A DNA stretch of 64,000 nt, taken from positions 1 through 64,000 of the forward strand of contig SUVB01000029.1 of NCBI GenBank assembly GCA_015062205.1, in the 5' to 3' direction. This document shows, in pieces, positions 27,901-36,225 of this stretch; position 1 is the stretch's first letter; every line of letters begins with the position of its first letter. The notes under the pieces were generated by a model. It was not told where the DNA came from, made no database searches, and was given only the letters and a program-made list of their open reading frames with translations. Position numbers and translations under genes: made by a program. The DNA is from Desulfovibrio desulfuricans (GTDB lineage Bacteria; Desulfobacterota; Desulfovibrionia; Desulfovibrionales; Desulfovibrionaceae).

Positions 27901-28108
27901 GACCTCCATGGCCTTTCTGCTGGGCGTGCTGCCCCTGACCGTGAGCCGGGGCGCGGGGGCCAACAGCCAGCATGCCATCGGCACGGGCATCATCGGCGGC
28001 ACCTTCCTGGCCACGGCCCTGGGCATTTTTTGCATCCCCGTGTTTTTCGTGGTGGTAAACCATGTGTTCAACCGGGGCGGGCGGGGGAAAGGAACTCCCG
28101 GGGAATAG
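24986..28108 (+). CDS. RND efflux pump inner-membrane transporter (AcrB/MexB family, HAE1)
   Basis: A 1040-residue proton-driven drug exporter with the usual 12 helices and two large periplasmic loops. It begins MSHFFISRPVFACVIAILIM and includes 'PHMAPPTITLMVDYSGASAQTIEDAITQPVEQ', the TM4 Asp pair in GLLVDDAIVVVEN (about 406-407), 'FLPVEDQGVININVFLPPG' and the C-terminal 'GLAAKNAILIVEFAQEL'. Length and motifs match the hydrophobic/amphiphilic efflux group. It probably exports antimicrobials or bile-type amphiphiles. It is followed six bases later by a DMT transporter gene. Confidence 0.95.
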   Translation: MSHFFISRPVFACVIAILIMLAGGLAFTALPVAQFPHMAPPTITLMVDYSGASAQTIEDAITQPVEQNMVGLDRLLYMNSTSSSEGRMVMRMTFEASVDPDVAQMQVQNRLQLAMPRLPDTVKSQGVRVRKVSDTFLQYYSFYDATGKLPVEDIADFIASTVVDPLCRIDGVGDATLYGAPYAMRIWLDPNRLRSFSLTPRDVIRAVQAQNDQISVGQVGGLPSMPGQELNVTLLSRSKLETVEQFRNIVVRVNPDGSAVRVRDAARVEMGRQSYAISSAYNGRPAVSVGIQLAEGANAVDTSARVAAFMERMRQFFPPGVDYLIPYDTVPFIQQSIHGVFQTLMEAVLLVALVMFVFLQSWRATLIPTLAVPIVLLGTLGVMAACGSSINTLSMFGLVLAIGLLVDDAIVVVENTERIIRTEGLAPREAIEKSMRQITGALIGVAAVLSAVFLPMAFFGGMSGAIYREFSLTIVSAMVLSVFVAVTITPPLCALLLRGGETQPQQGVFAWFNRRLDSATLAYEAAVARWIRRRGRVMLVYALLACVTVFLLRQMPTSFLPVEDQGVININVFLPPGHTNEATLAVLREIEDYFLNEEKQAVLGVDVRTGLAAGGSRGQNVASGSANLRPWSERRDPELSADAVVRRARAHFAGHPVARILISQPPQVRGLGQASDISLQLEDQGNLGHEALIAAQRELLDAASRSPLLFNVRTTSLDDIPQLVMRVDDLKAGMYGVSADALNEDMTAAWGGVYVNDFVDRGRVKRVYVQGDAPWRMNGDDLSFWHFRNSEGRMVPFDAVVTPAWSFGPSQLERFNGVPSVSIQAAPAPGVSSGDAMSELARLVGELPHGIGLEWSGLSFEESRSGGQTGYLYALSVLVVFLCLAALYESWSIPLAVILVVPLGVLGALALSGLRGLYNDVYFQVGILAVIGLAAKNAILIVEFAQELTRRGKSPSLAAIEAARLRLRPIVMTSMAFLLGVLPLTVSRGAGANSQHAIGTGIIGGTFLATALGIFCIPVFFVVVNHVFNRGGRGKGTPGE

Positions 28109-28114
28109 GCGCAT

Positions 28115-29014
28115 ATGGCCGCGGAATCGGGAACAACCGGAGGGACGGAACTCGCCGGGACGCTGTGGATACTGCTGACGGCCCTGCTCTGGTCCTTCCT
28201 CGGGCTCATCAGCAAATACTGCCTCGCGGCGGGCATGACGCCTCTGGAGTGCGCCTTCTTCCGCGCGCTGTTCGGCTGCCTCGCGTTCGCCGCGCACTGC
28301 GCCGCCACGGGGCTGCTGCGCGCGCCCGGCCGCCATGAACTGCTCTTCATGCTTTTCGGCGTGTGGGGCATAGGCTGCTACTTCGCCCTTGCCCAGTACA
28401 CCATCAGATTCTGCGGCGCGGCCATGGACATCATTCTCCAGTATACCGCGCCCTTCTGGGTGGCCTTCTTCGCCTGGCGTCTCTTCGGGGAGCGGCTGAC
28501 GCGCGCCAAGCTGACCGCCATAGGCATCGCGGCGGCGGGCACGCTCTGCGTCTGCTGTTCGGGCGGCAGCATTCCCGAGGGCTTTTCCGCTGCGGGCATC
28601 GTCACGGGCTTGGCTTCCGGGCTGTGTTACGCCACGCATTATCCCTTTATCCGCTACTGGCAGGGGCGCTACCCCACAGCGGTCATCTTCGCCTGGATGC
28701 TGGCGGGCGGCGCGCTCCTGCTGCTGGTCTTGCTGCCCGCCAATGCCGCGCGTTCCGGGCTTTCACCCGCCGTCTGGTGCGCATCGGCCGCCACCGGGGT
28801 GGTCTGCACCTACCTGGCCTTCATCTGTTATGCCAGAGCGTTGCAGCGTATCAGCCTTGTGCGGGCCGTGGTCGCCTCCGAGCTGGAACCCGTGCTGTCC
28901 ATGCTCTGGGTATGGCTGGCCTTCGGGGAAAGGTTCAGCCTCATTGGCTGGGTCGGCAGCGCAGGCATCATTCTTTCCGTGCTGGTGCTGAGCGTGTCCC
29001 GTTCGGAAAACTGA
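28115..29014 (+). CDS. EamA/DMT superfamily transporter
   Basis: A 299-residue inner-membrane protein with ten predicted helices in two EamA repeats ('LLTALLWSFLGLISKYCLAAGMTPLECAFFRALFG' and the C-terminal 'RAVVASELEPVLSMLWVWLAFGERFSLIGWVGSAGIILSV'). EamA proteins mostly export or import small metabolites. It directly follows the RND permease gene and may be co-transcribed. No substrate can be assigned. It is the first of three EamA genes in the window. Confidence 0.9.
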   Translation: MAAESGTTGGTELAGTLWILLTALLWSFLGLISKYCLAAGMTPLECAFFRALFGCLAFAAHCAATGLLRAPGRHELLFMLFGVWGIGCYFALAQYTIRFCGAAMDIILQYTAPFWVAFFAWRLFGERLTRAKLTAIGIAAAGTLCVCCSGGSIPEGFSAAGIVTGLASGLCYATHYPFIRYWQGRYPTAVIFAWMLAGGALLLLVLLPANAARSGLSPAVWCASAATGVVCTYLAFICYARALQRISLVRAVVASELEPVLSMLWVWLAFGERFSLIGWVGSAGIILSVLVLSVSRSEN

Positions 29015-29038
29015 AGGAAGAGGGGCGTTGCCCCGTGC

Positions 29039-29073
29039 AAAAAAAAGGCCGCAGACGTTGTGCGCCTGCGGCC
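29039..29073 (-). terminator. rho-independent terminator for the 29.1 kb small gene
   Basis: On the minus strand GGCCGCAG and CTGCGGCC form an 8-bp stem followed by eight T residues. It lies 25 bases beyond the stop of the minus-strand small membrane protein and also backs onto the end of the EamA gene. Confidence 0.8.
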
Positions 29074-29097
29074 CGAACGGCAGGTGTTGCAGAGAAA

Positions 29098-29343
29098 TCA
29101 GGCTTCCCTGGCGGCCCGGCGTTCCGCAGACAGTTTGCGCGCTTCCGTGCGGATGTCGTTCAGGTCGGCCCGCAGGCCTTCCGTCGTGCGCAGCAGTTTT
29201 TCCTTGACGTCCATGCCGCGGCTGAGCAGCCTGGCGGCCACTTCCTTGACGTCGATCTGTTTCTTTTTCGCGGCGGCGGCCCCGGCGCAGCCCAGCACAA
29301 AGCCCCCGGCAACGATGAGCCCGAGTTTCATAAAGTCATTCAT
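29098..29343 (-). CDS. small membrane-anchored helical protein
   Basis: An 81-residue protein with one N-terminal membrane helix (FMKLGLIVAGGFVLGCAGAAAA) followed by a strongly charged amphipathic helix of about 55 residues rich in Lys, Arg, Glu and Ala. The topology resembles YtxH- or DUF-type small envelope proteins, but I do not recognise the family. A good AGGAGG lies nine bases before the ATG and a terminator follows, so it is a monocistronic gene. Confidence 0.7.
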   Translation of the reverse strand: MNDFMKLGLIVAGGFVLGCAGAAAAKKKQIDVKEVAARLLSRGMDVKEKLLRTTEGLRADLNDIRTEARKLSAERRAAREA

Positions 29344-29534
29344 ACTCCGTGACCTCCTGTACTGGAGTTGTCTGTCCTGATGCCATGCCTACCGGATACT
29401 ACGCGCAGGGGCGTTTGTCCATGCCCGGCGGCGCGGAGTGACGCCCCCTTCCGCCAATACGTTGGAAATTCCCCCGGATTGCCGCGCCGTGAAAGCCGGC
29501 AGAAAGCGGGAACCCGGGGTACGGCCGACGCGGC

Positions 29535-31082
29535 TCAGAATTTTGCCTCGTCGCCGGTGGGCATGGCGCGCCCGCGCAGCAGAAAGGCCACGAAACAGAG
29601 GGCCGCAATGCCTATGCCCGTCCAGGTGGAGGTCTCCAGCGACCAGCGGAAGGGGAAGCGGTCAAAGTAGAAGAGGTACGCGCCGCACACGCTGGTCATG
29701 AACAGGGCGGGGAGGGTGGCTATCCAGTGCAGGCGGTCGCGGCGGCGCAGCCACACGGCCGCTGCCCACAGCGAGACGCAGGCCAGCGTCTGGTTTGTCC
29801 AGCCGAAGGCCATCCAGATGGCCCTGAAGTCCCCCACGGCGAAGTAGACGCCCATGATGAACAGGGGAATGGCCACGGCGATGCGCTTGCTGACGCGCGT
29901 CTGCCGGATGTGCAGCATGTCGGCAAGGATGAGCCGTCCGGTGCGGAAGGCCGTGTCGCCCGTGGAAATGGGCAGGATGACCACCCCCAGAAAGACCAGT
30001 GTGCCGCCCAGAATGCCGCCCAGCAGCCCTTCCGACGTCTTGGCCACCACGACGGCGGGCGTGCCCGCGCTCAGCAGGGCCTGCGGATCGCCGCCGTAGA
30101 AGGAGAGCCCGATGGTCACCCAGATGAGCGCGATGAGCCCCTCGGCGATCATGACCCCGTAAAACATGGTGCGCGCCTGGCCTTCGGAGCGCATGCAGCG
30201 CGCCATCATGGGCGACTGCGTGGCGTGGAAGCCCGAAATGGCCCCGCAGGCGATGGTTACGAACAGCAGCGGCCAGAGCGGCGTGCCCTTGGGGTGCAGG
30301 TTGGCAATGAAGTCCCCCGGCTTCAGATTGGGCAGCACCGTGTAGGCGGGATTGACCAGCAGGGCGACAAACAGGCCCACGGCCATGAACAGCAGGAGGA
30401 TGGCAAACAGCGGGTAGATGCGGCCGATAATCTTGTCTATGGGCAGGATGGTGGCCAGAAAATAGTAGGCGAAGATGATGACGGCAAAGATGAGGGTCAG
30501 CACCTTGCCCGGGGCCACGCTGCCGCCGGGCGTGCGGCAGAAGTCGGCCAGCGGGCAGTCGGCCAGCCACTGGAGCGCATCCTCGCCCCAGGAGGCGGCA
30601 TGGAGCAGCTGCTGGGTCTTGAAGGAAAGCAGCCCCGCCGGACCGTTGACAAACACCGCGCCCACAAGAATCATGAACCAGATGGTGAAGACAAGCATGA
30701 ACCAGCGCGCATAGCGGCCGAGATTGCGGCCGATGATTTCGGGATAGGAAGCCCCGCCGTAGCGCAGGCTCATGGCGCCCAGCAGGAAGTCATGCACGGC
30801 CCCGGCGAAAATGCAGCCGAAGACAACCCAGAGCAGAGCGGAAGGACCGTACACCGCGCCCATGATGGGGCCGAACACGGGGCCGAGGCCGGCAATGTTC
30901 AGTAGCTGGATGAAGAATATTTTGTAGGGCGGCAGCGCCACGCTGTCCACACCGTCCGCGTGCAGCTGCACGGGGGTCGGGCGGGAGCGGTCAATGCCGA
31001 AAACCTTTTCCGCCAGAAGACCGTAGACGGCATAGCCCAGAACCAGCAGCGCCGCAGCGGTCAGAAAACAGGCCATTCCCAT
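29535..31082 (-). CDS. cstA: CstA family carbon starvation/peptide-pyruvate transporter
   Basis: A 515-residue multi-helix membrane protein of the CstA family. Clear family stretches: 'IFFIQLLNIAGLGPVFGPIMGAVYGPSALLWVVFGCIFAGAVHDFL', 'AISGFHATQSPMMARCM' and 'LPISTGDTAFRTGRLIL'. Known members import pyruvate (BtsT) or take up peptides (CstA). It is shorter than E. coli CstA (~700), matching the compact bacterial group. The ATG at 31082 is preferred over a GTG at 31097. It is monocistronic with a structured leader and no terminator that I can see. Confidence 0.92.
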   Translation of the reverse strand: MGMACFLTAAALLVLGYAVYGLLAEKVFGIDRSRPTPVQLHADGVDSVALPPYKIFFIQLLNIAGLGPVFGPIMGAVYGPSALLWVVFGCIFAGAVHDFLLGAMSLRYGGASYPEIIGRNLGRYARWFMLVFTIWFMILVGAVFVNGPAGLLSFKTQQLLHAASWGEDALQWLADCPLADFCRTPGGSVAPGKVLTLIFAVIIFAYYFLATILPIDKIIGRIYPLFAILLLFMAVGLFVALLVNPAYTVLPNLKPGDFIANLHPKGTPLWPLLFVTIACGAISGFHATQSPMMARCMRSEGQARTMFYGVMIAEGLIALIWVTIGLSFYGGDPQALLSAGTPAVVVAKTSEGLLGGILGGTLVFLGVVILPISTGDTAFRTGRLILADMLHIRQTRVSKRIAVAIPLFIMGVYFAVGDFRAIWMAFGWTNQTLACVSLWAAAVWLRRRDRLHWIATLPALFMTSVCGAYLFYFDRFPFRWSLETSTWTGIGIAALCFVAFLLRGRAMPTGDEAKF

Positions 31083-31103
31083 AGCGTTCCACCCCACACG
31101 GAC

Positions 31104-31162
31104 GCTTCGCGATGCTGCGCGAAGCGGATGACATGCTCATGCGTCGCCGCCGGAACGGCGGC
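31104..31162 (-). other. two hairpins in the cstA leader
   Basis: GCTTCGCG/CGCGAAGC (31104-31125) and GCCGCCG/CGGCGGC (31146-31162, three-base loop) both lie within 80 bases upstream of the cstA start. They could affect translation or mRNA stability. No T-run follows either. Confidence 0.4.
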
Positions 31163-31338
31163 TGTGACCGGCGCGGCGCGCCGATATCAGTTATCACTGC
31201 CAAGGTGTCTTGGTGTAGTGCCTGGGCGTGTGTCTCGTCAAGCGCGCCGCCGTCTGCGGGACGGATTTTCTGACCCGCGCGCGGCAGGGAGGGGCGGATT
31301 GCAGGCCCGGGACGGGCGGGCTCAGGCCCTGCGACGTG

Positions 31339-32265
31339 CTACGGGGCGTCGCGCGTGTCCGGGCCGGCTGTACCCCGGACGTTTTTTGCCTTTTTCCTGT
31401 TGCCGGTGAGAATGCCCGCGATAACAAGGCCGCAGCCGAACAGGGCCGTGGCGGGCAGGCGTTCCCCGGCGAGATAGCCGAAAAGTCCGCCCCAGACCGG
31501 CTCGCCGGTGTAGATAATGGTGGCTCGCGTGGGCGGAATGCTCTTCTGCGCCCAGGCAATGACGCTCTGAATGCAGGCGGTGAGCAGTCCCAGTCCGCAG
31601 GCCCCGGCAATGACGCGCCAGGAGAAGGGGGGCGGCGTCTCGCCCGCGAGCGGCATGCAGGCAAAGCCCAGCAGTGCGGTGACAAACACTTCCACGGCGG
31701 CGATGCGGCGGGGATTGGTGCCGGGGACAATCAGGCCGGTCAGCACAATTTCCACGGCAAAGGCCACCGCGCAGAGCAGCGTGACCATTTCGCCGGAGCC
31801 GAAGCCGCCGGAGACATGCTCCGGTCCCGCCAGCAGCAGGACGCCGGGAAAGGCCAGCCCCATGCCGAGCCACGCTGCAGGCCCCGGTCTGCGGCGCATG
31901 AAAAGAAGCTCGAACAACGGGACAAGCGGCACATAGAAGGCCGTGATGAAGGCCGACTTGGCGGCGGGGATTTCCGTCAGCCCCATGGTTTGCAGGGCAA
32001 AGCCCGCAAAGATGACAACGCCGAGGACGGCGCCTCCCCAGAGTTCCCTGCGGGTGATGCCCAGCAGGATGGGCAGCGAACACAGCACAAGCGCCGCGGT
32101 CGCCGCGCTGAAACGCAGCCCCACAAACCAGAGCGGCCCGCTTTCCTGCATGGACAGGCGAATGATGAGAAAGGTCGCCCCCCAGAGCATGGTCACGGCG
32201 CAAAGCGCCCATTCCTGCGGCGTGAAAAACAGTTTTGCCGCATGAGCGGCAAGGCCTCTGCGCAT
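31339..32265 (-). CDS. EamA/DMT superfamily transporter
   Basis: A 308-residue ten-helix transporter with two EamA repeats: 'LCAVTMLWGATFLIIRLSMQESGPLWFVGLRFSAATAAL' and 'IIYTGEPVWGGLFGYLAGERLPATALFGCGLVIAGIL'. AGGA six bases upstream supports the ATG at 32265 over an in-frame start at 32289. Its 5' neighbour on the same strand is another EamA gene 55 bases away, but the two proteins are clearly divergent, so this is not a recent tandem copy. Confidence 0.9.
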   Translation of the reverse strand: MRRGLAAHAAKLFFTPQEWALCAVTMLWGATFLIIRLSMQESGPLWFVGLRFSAATAALVLCSLPILLGITRRELWGGAVLGVVIFAGFALQTMGLTEIPAAKSAFITAFYVPLVPLFELLFMRRRPGPAAWLGMGLAFPGVLLLAGPEHVSGGFGSGEMVTLLCAVAFAVEIVLTGLIVPGTNPRRIAAVEVFVTALLGFACMPLAGETPPPFSWRVIAGACGLGLLTACIQSVIAWAQKSIPPTRATIIYTGEPVWGGLFGYLAGERLPATALFGCGLVIAGILTGNRKKAKNVRGTAGPDTRDAP

Positions 32266-32320
32266 GCGCGTTCCTGTCCTGTTTTGCACCGGCTGCGGCC
32301 CCTGTCCGCCGGGAGGGCCG

Positions 32321-33223
32321 CTATCTGTCGTGCTTGTGCCGGAGAATGAGGAATACCGAGCCCACGGTCAGGCAGGAGGCAAGGAGCATCTGCCCGTTGA
32401 CGGCTTCTCCGCCGAGCCGCCAGCCCAGGAGAATGCCGATGACCGGCACCACATATTCATAGGAGACTGCCGTGGCTATGGAAACATGCGACAGCAGCCA
32501 GAAATAGCTGTTGTACGCAAAGATGGCCCCGCCCACGACCATCCAGGCGAAGGCCAGCAGCACTTCCGGGCGCAGATTTTCCCAGTGCGTCATGGAGCAT
32601 TCGCCGCAGAGCGCGCCCAGCAGCAGGCTTTCCATGCCGCCGACCAGGAGCAGCAGGGCGCAGGACTGCTGGGGCAAAAGGCGGGTGACGGCGGGCCTGC
32701 GCCGCATGACCAGCGAACCGCCAACCCAGGCAAAGGTTCCCGACAGCACCCAGCAGACGCCCGCCGGGTCGGCGCGCAGGCCGCCTTCTGTATGCGCTCC
32801 GCCCAGCAGCACGAGACCGATGAGTCCGCCCGCGAGGCCCAGCCATTGCGCGGCGGAGGGACGTTCCTCTCCGGCGAAGAGCCATGCCGCCACCAGCATG
32901 CTGATGGGCGTACTGCCGGAAACCAGCGCCGCCACGCTGCTGTCTATATATTCCTGCCCCTTGCTCAGAAAGCCGCTCGCCATGACCACCATGAGCAGGC
33001 CGAAGACGGCGGCGTGCCGCAGATCCGCGGCAGTCGGCCGCCGCCAGCGCCCCGCAAGCCGCAGATACAGCCCGAAAAGCAGACCGCCGAGGGTCATGCG
33101 CGCCCCGCAGGCCATGAAGGGGCCCAGCACCTCCAGCGCCAGCTTGAGCCCCAGATAGGTGGAGCCCCAGGAAATATAGACCAGCACAAGGTGCAGCAGC
33201 ACAATCCAGCGAGATGGCGTCAT
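32321..33223 (-). CDS. EamA/DMT superfamily transporter (RhaT/YedA-like)
   Basis: A 300-residue ten-helix transporter. It begins 'LLHLVLVYISWGSTYLGLKLALEVLGPFMACGARMTLGG', the form typical of drug/metabolite exporters such as YedA, and ends 'SYEYVVPVIGILLGWRLGGEAVNGQMLLASCLTVGSVFLI'. It lies upstream of the other EamA gene and probably shares its transcript. The Shine-Dalgarno is weak. Confidence 0.9.
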   Translation of the reverse strand: MTPSRWIVLLHLVLVYISWGSTYLGLKLALEVLGPFMACGARMTLGGLLFGLYLRLAGRWRRPTAADLRHAAVFGLLMVVMASGFLSKGQEYIDSSVAALVSGSTPISMLVAAWLFAGEERPSAAQWLGLAGGLIGLVLLGGAHTEGGLRADPAGVCWVLSGTFAWVGGSLVMRRRPAVTRLLPQQSCALLLLVGGMESLLLGALCGECSMTHWENLRPEVLLAFAWMVVGGAIFAYNSYFWLLSHVSIATAVSYEYVVPVIGILLGWRLGGEAVNGQMLLASCLTVGSVFLILRHKHDR

Positions 33224-33331
33224 GGCGCTTTACCATACGGGTGAACAGGCCGCCTGGCAAGCCGGTTCTCCCTTCCCGGAACGCCCGGCAGCCGCGCGGG
33301 GCGGCTTCCTCCCCCGGCGTGAGGAAAAACC

Positions 33332-33360
33332 TTGCCAAGCGCCGGGACAAACCGTACTTT
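33332..33360 (+). promoter_or_regulatory. candidate sigma-70 promoter for HD-GYP gene
   Basis: TTGCCA at 33332-33337, 17-base spacer, TACTTT at 33355-33360. It lies in the 356-base divergent gap 33224-33579, otherwise without any gene, repeat or site I can support. Confidence 0.35.
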
Positions 33361-33579
33361 CTGCAGTGAACGGAACGCGGGATATGTAACAAGCCATGCT
33401 GCTGTCCCGCCATTCCCCATGCTGTCTCCGTTTCCCGATGCTTCGGGAACGGGGGCGTCCGCAATCCGGCTGCACTGCGGCACGGACGGCATCCTGTGAA
33501 AGATCGGCGCATGTCCTGTTCGCGCATCCGGCGTCACGCGCATGCCCCGGTGCGCCGCGCATTGTGAGAAGGAGAGTTC

Positions 33580-34770
33580 ATGCCTGTCCTGCATGTTTCC
33601 GTAGATGATCTGCGTCCCGGTATGTATATTGTCGATACGGGGGCATCCTGGATTGACCATCCGTATCTGTATGCAAAGGAAGGCGTGATTCGCTCCCAGG
33701 CGGAAATCGCGGAAATCATCCAGCAGGGATTTGCGGAAGCCTATTATGATCCGGAGCAGTCCAACATCAAGCCGGTGGAGCCCATATCTCTCGAAAACGC
33801 GGGCGAGTCGCGCGGCGCGCCTGCCGTGGTGTCGCTGGCGGAGGAACTGCAACAGGCCGAAAACACCTATACCGAGTGCGTCAGGCATGCAAGGGCGTTC
33901 ATGCTGGAAGCGCGGAACGGCACGGTTGATCTGGAGGCTTCACGCCCGCTGGTGCACGGCATCATCGACAGCGTCAACCGCAATGTCGATGCCCTGACGT
34001 CGCTGGCAAAAATCAAGCATTACGACGAATACACCTTTGCCCACTGCGTTAATGTGGCCATTTTTTCCGTGGCCTTCGGCAAATATCTGGGGTTTGACCA
34101 GCAGAAGCTGTATCTGCTGGGCATGGCGGGGCTGTTCCACGATCTCGGCAAAATGCGGGTGCCCGTTGAGATCCTCAACGCGCCGCGCCGCCTTACGGAT
34201 GAAGAGTTCGCCGTCATGAAAACGCATGCCCGGCTGGGGCAGGACACGCTGGCTTCCGTCAAGGGCATTGAGCCTGAAATCATGCTGGGCGCGGGGCAGC
34301 ACCACGAAAAGCACGACGGTTCGGGCTATCCCGGCCACCTCGTGGGTGCGCGCATCAGCCAGTATGGGCGCATCCTCTCCGTGGCGGACTGCTATGACGC
34401 GCTTTCGGCCAAGCGCGTTTACAAGGCCGCCATGCCGCCCACCAAGGCGCTCTCCATCATGTTTGAAATGCGCAGGGGCGCCTGGGAGCCGGGCCTGCTG
34501 GAACATTTTATCAAGATGATGGGCATTTATCCGGTGGGAACGCCGGTGGAACTTTCTTCCGGCTTCAGGGGCGTCATTGCCAGGGCCAATCCCGCCATGC
34601 CGCTGCAGCCCGTCGCTGCCGTGGTGCGCGCCCCGGACGGCAGGGGAATTGTCCCGCCGAGAACCGTGGATCTGGCCAAACATCGGGGGATAAAGATTAC
34701 TCAGCCCCTGACCGCCGGCGAAGCCGCAGACATTGACGCCCTTTCCATCCTGAAATCGCTGGGGGACTGA
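33580..34770 (+). CDS. HD-GYP domain cyclic-di-GMP phosphodiesterase
   Basis: A 396-residue protein. The N-terminal ~65 residues match the DUF3391 cap often preceding HD-GYP domains ('VDDLRPGMYIVDTGASWIDHPYL'). The HD-GYP domain is intact: 'HDLGK' (H187, D188), 'HHEKHDGSGYP' (H241, H242, GYP) and 'ADCYDALSAKRVYK' (late Asp). It should therefore hydrolyse cyclic-di-GMP, in contrast to the degenerate copy at the left edge of the window. AAGGAGA lies six bases before the ATG. Monocistronic. Confidence 0.92.
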   Translation: MPVLHVSVDDLRPGMYIVDTGASWIDHPYLYAKEGVIRSQAEIAEIIQQGFAEAYYDPEQSNIKPVEPISLENAGESRGAPAVVSLAEELQQAENTYTECVRHARAFMLEARNGTVDLEASRPLVHGIIDSVNRNVDALTSLAKIKHYDEYTFAHCVNVAIFSVAFGKYLGFDQQKLYLLGMAGLFHDLGKMRVPVEILNAPRRLTDEEFAVMKTHARLGQDTLASVKGIEPEIMLGAGQHHEKHDGSGYPGHLVGARISQYGRILSVADCYDALSAKRVYKAAMPPTKALSIMFEMRRGAWEPGLLEHFIKMMGIYPVGTPVELSSGFRGVIARANPAMPLQPVAAVVRAPDGRGIVPPRTVDLAKHRGIKITQPLTAGEAADIDALSILKSLGD

Positions 34771-34882
34771 ACGGCGAAGGGGCGGCCTGCGCGTGGCGCG
34801 TCAGGAATGCCGGCCCCGGCGCAGCCGACAGGCCCCATGCCGGGGCGGGAAGGCTGCCGGGTTCAGATCGCCGCTGGGAACA

Positions 34883-35149
34883 TCACGAAGGCCGCGCGCC
34901 GTTCCGTTTTTCCAGGAATTCCCTGCCCGCCGCCGTAACTGCGCGTCCGTCAGCGACATCCGCCACCCAGCCCTTGCGGTACAATTCGTCCAGAACGTCC
35001 TTGTCCACGTCATCCGCGCCGTCATGGACGGCCGTCAGGGCGGCGTGCAAGCGCTCCGTTTTCTTTGCCCTGCTGTCTTCATAAAACTTGTGGACATATG
35101 CGGCGGCGACAACGGATGCGGCGCCGAGGCAAAAGGAAATGACGGCCAT
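34883..35149 (-). CDS. small membrane protein with winged-helix-like tail
   Basis: An 88-residue protein with one N-terminal membrane helix (MAVISFCLGAASVVAAAYVH) and a charged cytoplasmic part ('DEVLDELYRKGW-type' helix pattern, then 'DGRAVTAAGREFLEK', reminiscent of a small winged helix). The Met at 35149 is chosen because AGGAG stands seven bases upstream. I do not recognise the family. It is convergent with the HD-GYP gene and follows the lipoprotein gene on the same strand. Confidence 0.6.
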   Translation of the reverse strand: MAVISFCLGAASVVAAAYVHKFYEDSRAKKTERLHAALTAVHDGADDVDKDVLDELYRKGWVADVADGRAVTAAGREFLEKRNGARPS

Positions 35150-35285
35150 GACATGCTCCTGTTGCAAAAACAGCCCTTGCAGCGTTTCGACCGCCGCTGC
35201 CGAACCCGTCACGAAGGGCAGGCCGCCCGGCAGAGGCGCATGCGGCGAGGATAGACGACGGTCAAGCGGCAGGCAAGCGGACAGG

Positions 35286-36002
35286 TCAGAGGTTGCGTTC
35301 CTCCAGACCGCCGGTTACGGGCGCATGCGCATCCGGCGGGGTGGTGATCGTTTGCAGGCCGGGCAGCACATCATGCACCTCCGTGGGCGGGGCCAGGGGG
35401 TCGGCGGCATCGCGCCGGATGACCTTGCTGTCACGCACATAGAGGGAGCAGGCCAGCCCGAAACACTCGTAGATGGCCGCCAGCGTGCCCTCAAGCTTTT
35501 CCCGCCCGTTGCCCGGCGGCGGCACAAGCACATAATAGGTGCGCGTGCGTCCGCCGCGCTTGGGTTCCACCATGCAGGAGACAATCCATTCGTCCCGGCC
35601 GTCATTGTCCCAGTCCGCGATGGCGATCATGTTCACAACAATTTTTTGCGTGGCGTGGTCGATGCTGAAGCCGTTATCCCAGTGCCGCACGCGGCTGTCC
35701 GGCTGGATGGTGGCGGCGAAAACGGGGCCGAGGTAGATATCGTGCACGGTATCGGGCTGGTGCATGAAGGACGGGGAGAGGCGCCGGAACAGGATATCGC
35801 CGTAGTTCTGCATTCCTGCAAGGGAAAGGGGGGCGACATAGTCGCCGTCCTTGTCCAGCAGATTGCGGGCCTGCATTTCCTTGGACATATTGTGCGCCAT
35901 ACGCAGGAATTCCTGTTTCTCCACAACGACAACGGGTCGGGTGGCGCACCCGGCAAGCAGGCCGCACAGGCAGAACAGCGCCCAGAATCGCAATACAATC
36001 AT
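35286..36002 (-). CDS. putative lipoprotein, VCBS/FG-GAP-like fragment
   Basis: A 238-residue exported protein with a lipoprotein signal (FWALFCLCGLLAGC, Cys 19). 'MIAIADWDNDGRDEWIVSCMV' resembles a calcium-binding DxDxDG loop of EF-hand or FG-GAP type (DWDNDGRDEW). No other domain is recognised. The ATG at 36002 puts the lipobox at the expected place; a longer frame to 36227 has an atypical N-terminus. Divergent from the HlyD-type gene. Confidence 0.65.
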   Translation of the reverse strand: MIVLRFWALFCLCGLLAGCATRPVVVVEKQEFLRMAHNMSKEMQARNLLDKDGDYVAPLSLAGMQNYGDILFRRLSPSFMHQPDTVHDIYLGPVFAATIQPDSRVRHWDNGFSIDHATQKIVVNMIAIADWDNDGRDEWIVSCMVEPKRGGRTRTYYVLVPPPGNGREKLEGTLAAIYECFGLACSLYVRDSKVIRRDAADPLAPPTEVHDVLPGLQTITTPPDAHAPVTGGLEERNL

Positions 36003-36108
36003 ATTCCGCACAGCTCCTGACGGCGCGCCGCCGGCGGGATGGCGCGCACTGTAATTCCGTGTCGTTGTAAGCGTCCGTCCGGCGGTTGTAAAGGCGGAAA
36101 ATTTGTTC

Positions 36109-36124
36109 TGGCACGCCGCCTGCA
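36109..36124 (+). promoter_or_regulatory. candidate sigma-54 (-24/-12) promoter
   Basis: TGGCACG-CCGC-CTGCA matches the TGGCACG-N4-TTGCA consensus at every specified base but one, with GG and GC ten bases apart as required. A seven-base repeat GTTGTAA occurs twice upstream (36064 and 36085), 21 bases apart, about two helical turns. It would drive the HlyD-type gene at 36226. Confidence 0.5.
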
Positions 36125-36225
36125 TAGCTGGTACGAATAGGCACAAAACGGACGCCGTTGAACGCAAACATGACGCAAACGACAGCCGCGCGGCACAACG
36201 CGCGGCCCGATTCCGGGAGGCAACC

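Noticed and set aside
28115..33223. Tandem duplication of EamA genes
   Set aside because: The three EamA proteins share only family-level pattern and differ throughout, so they are not recent copies.
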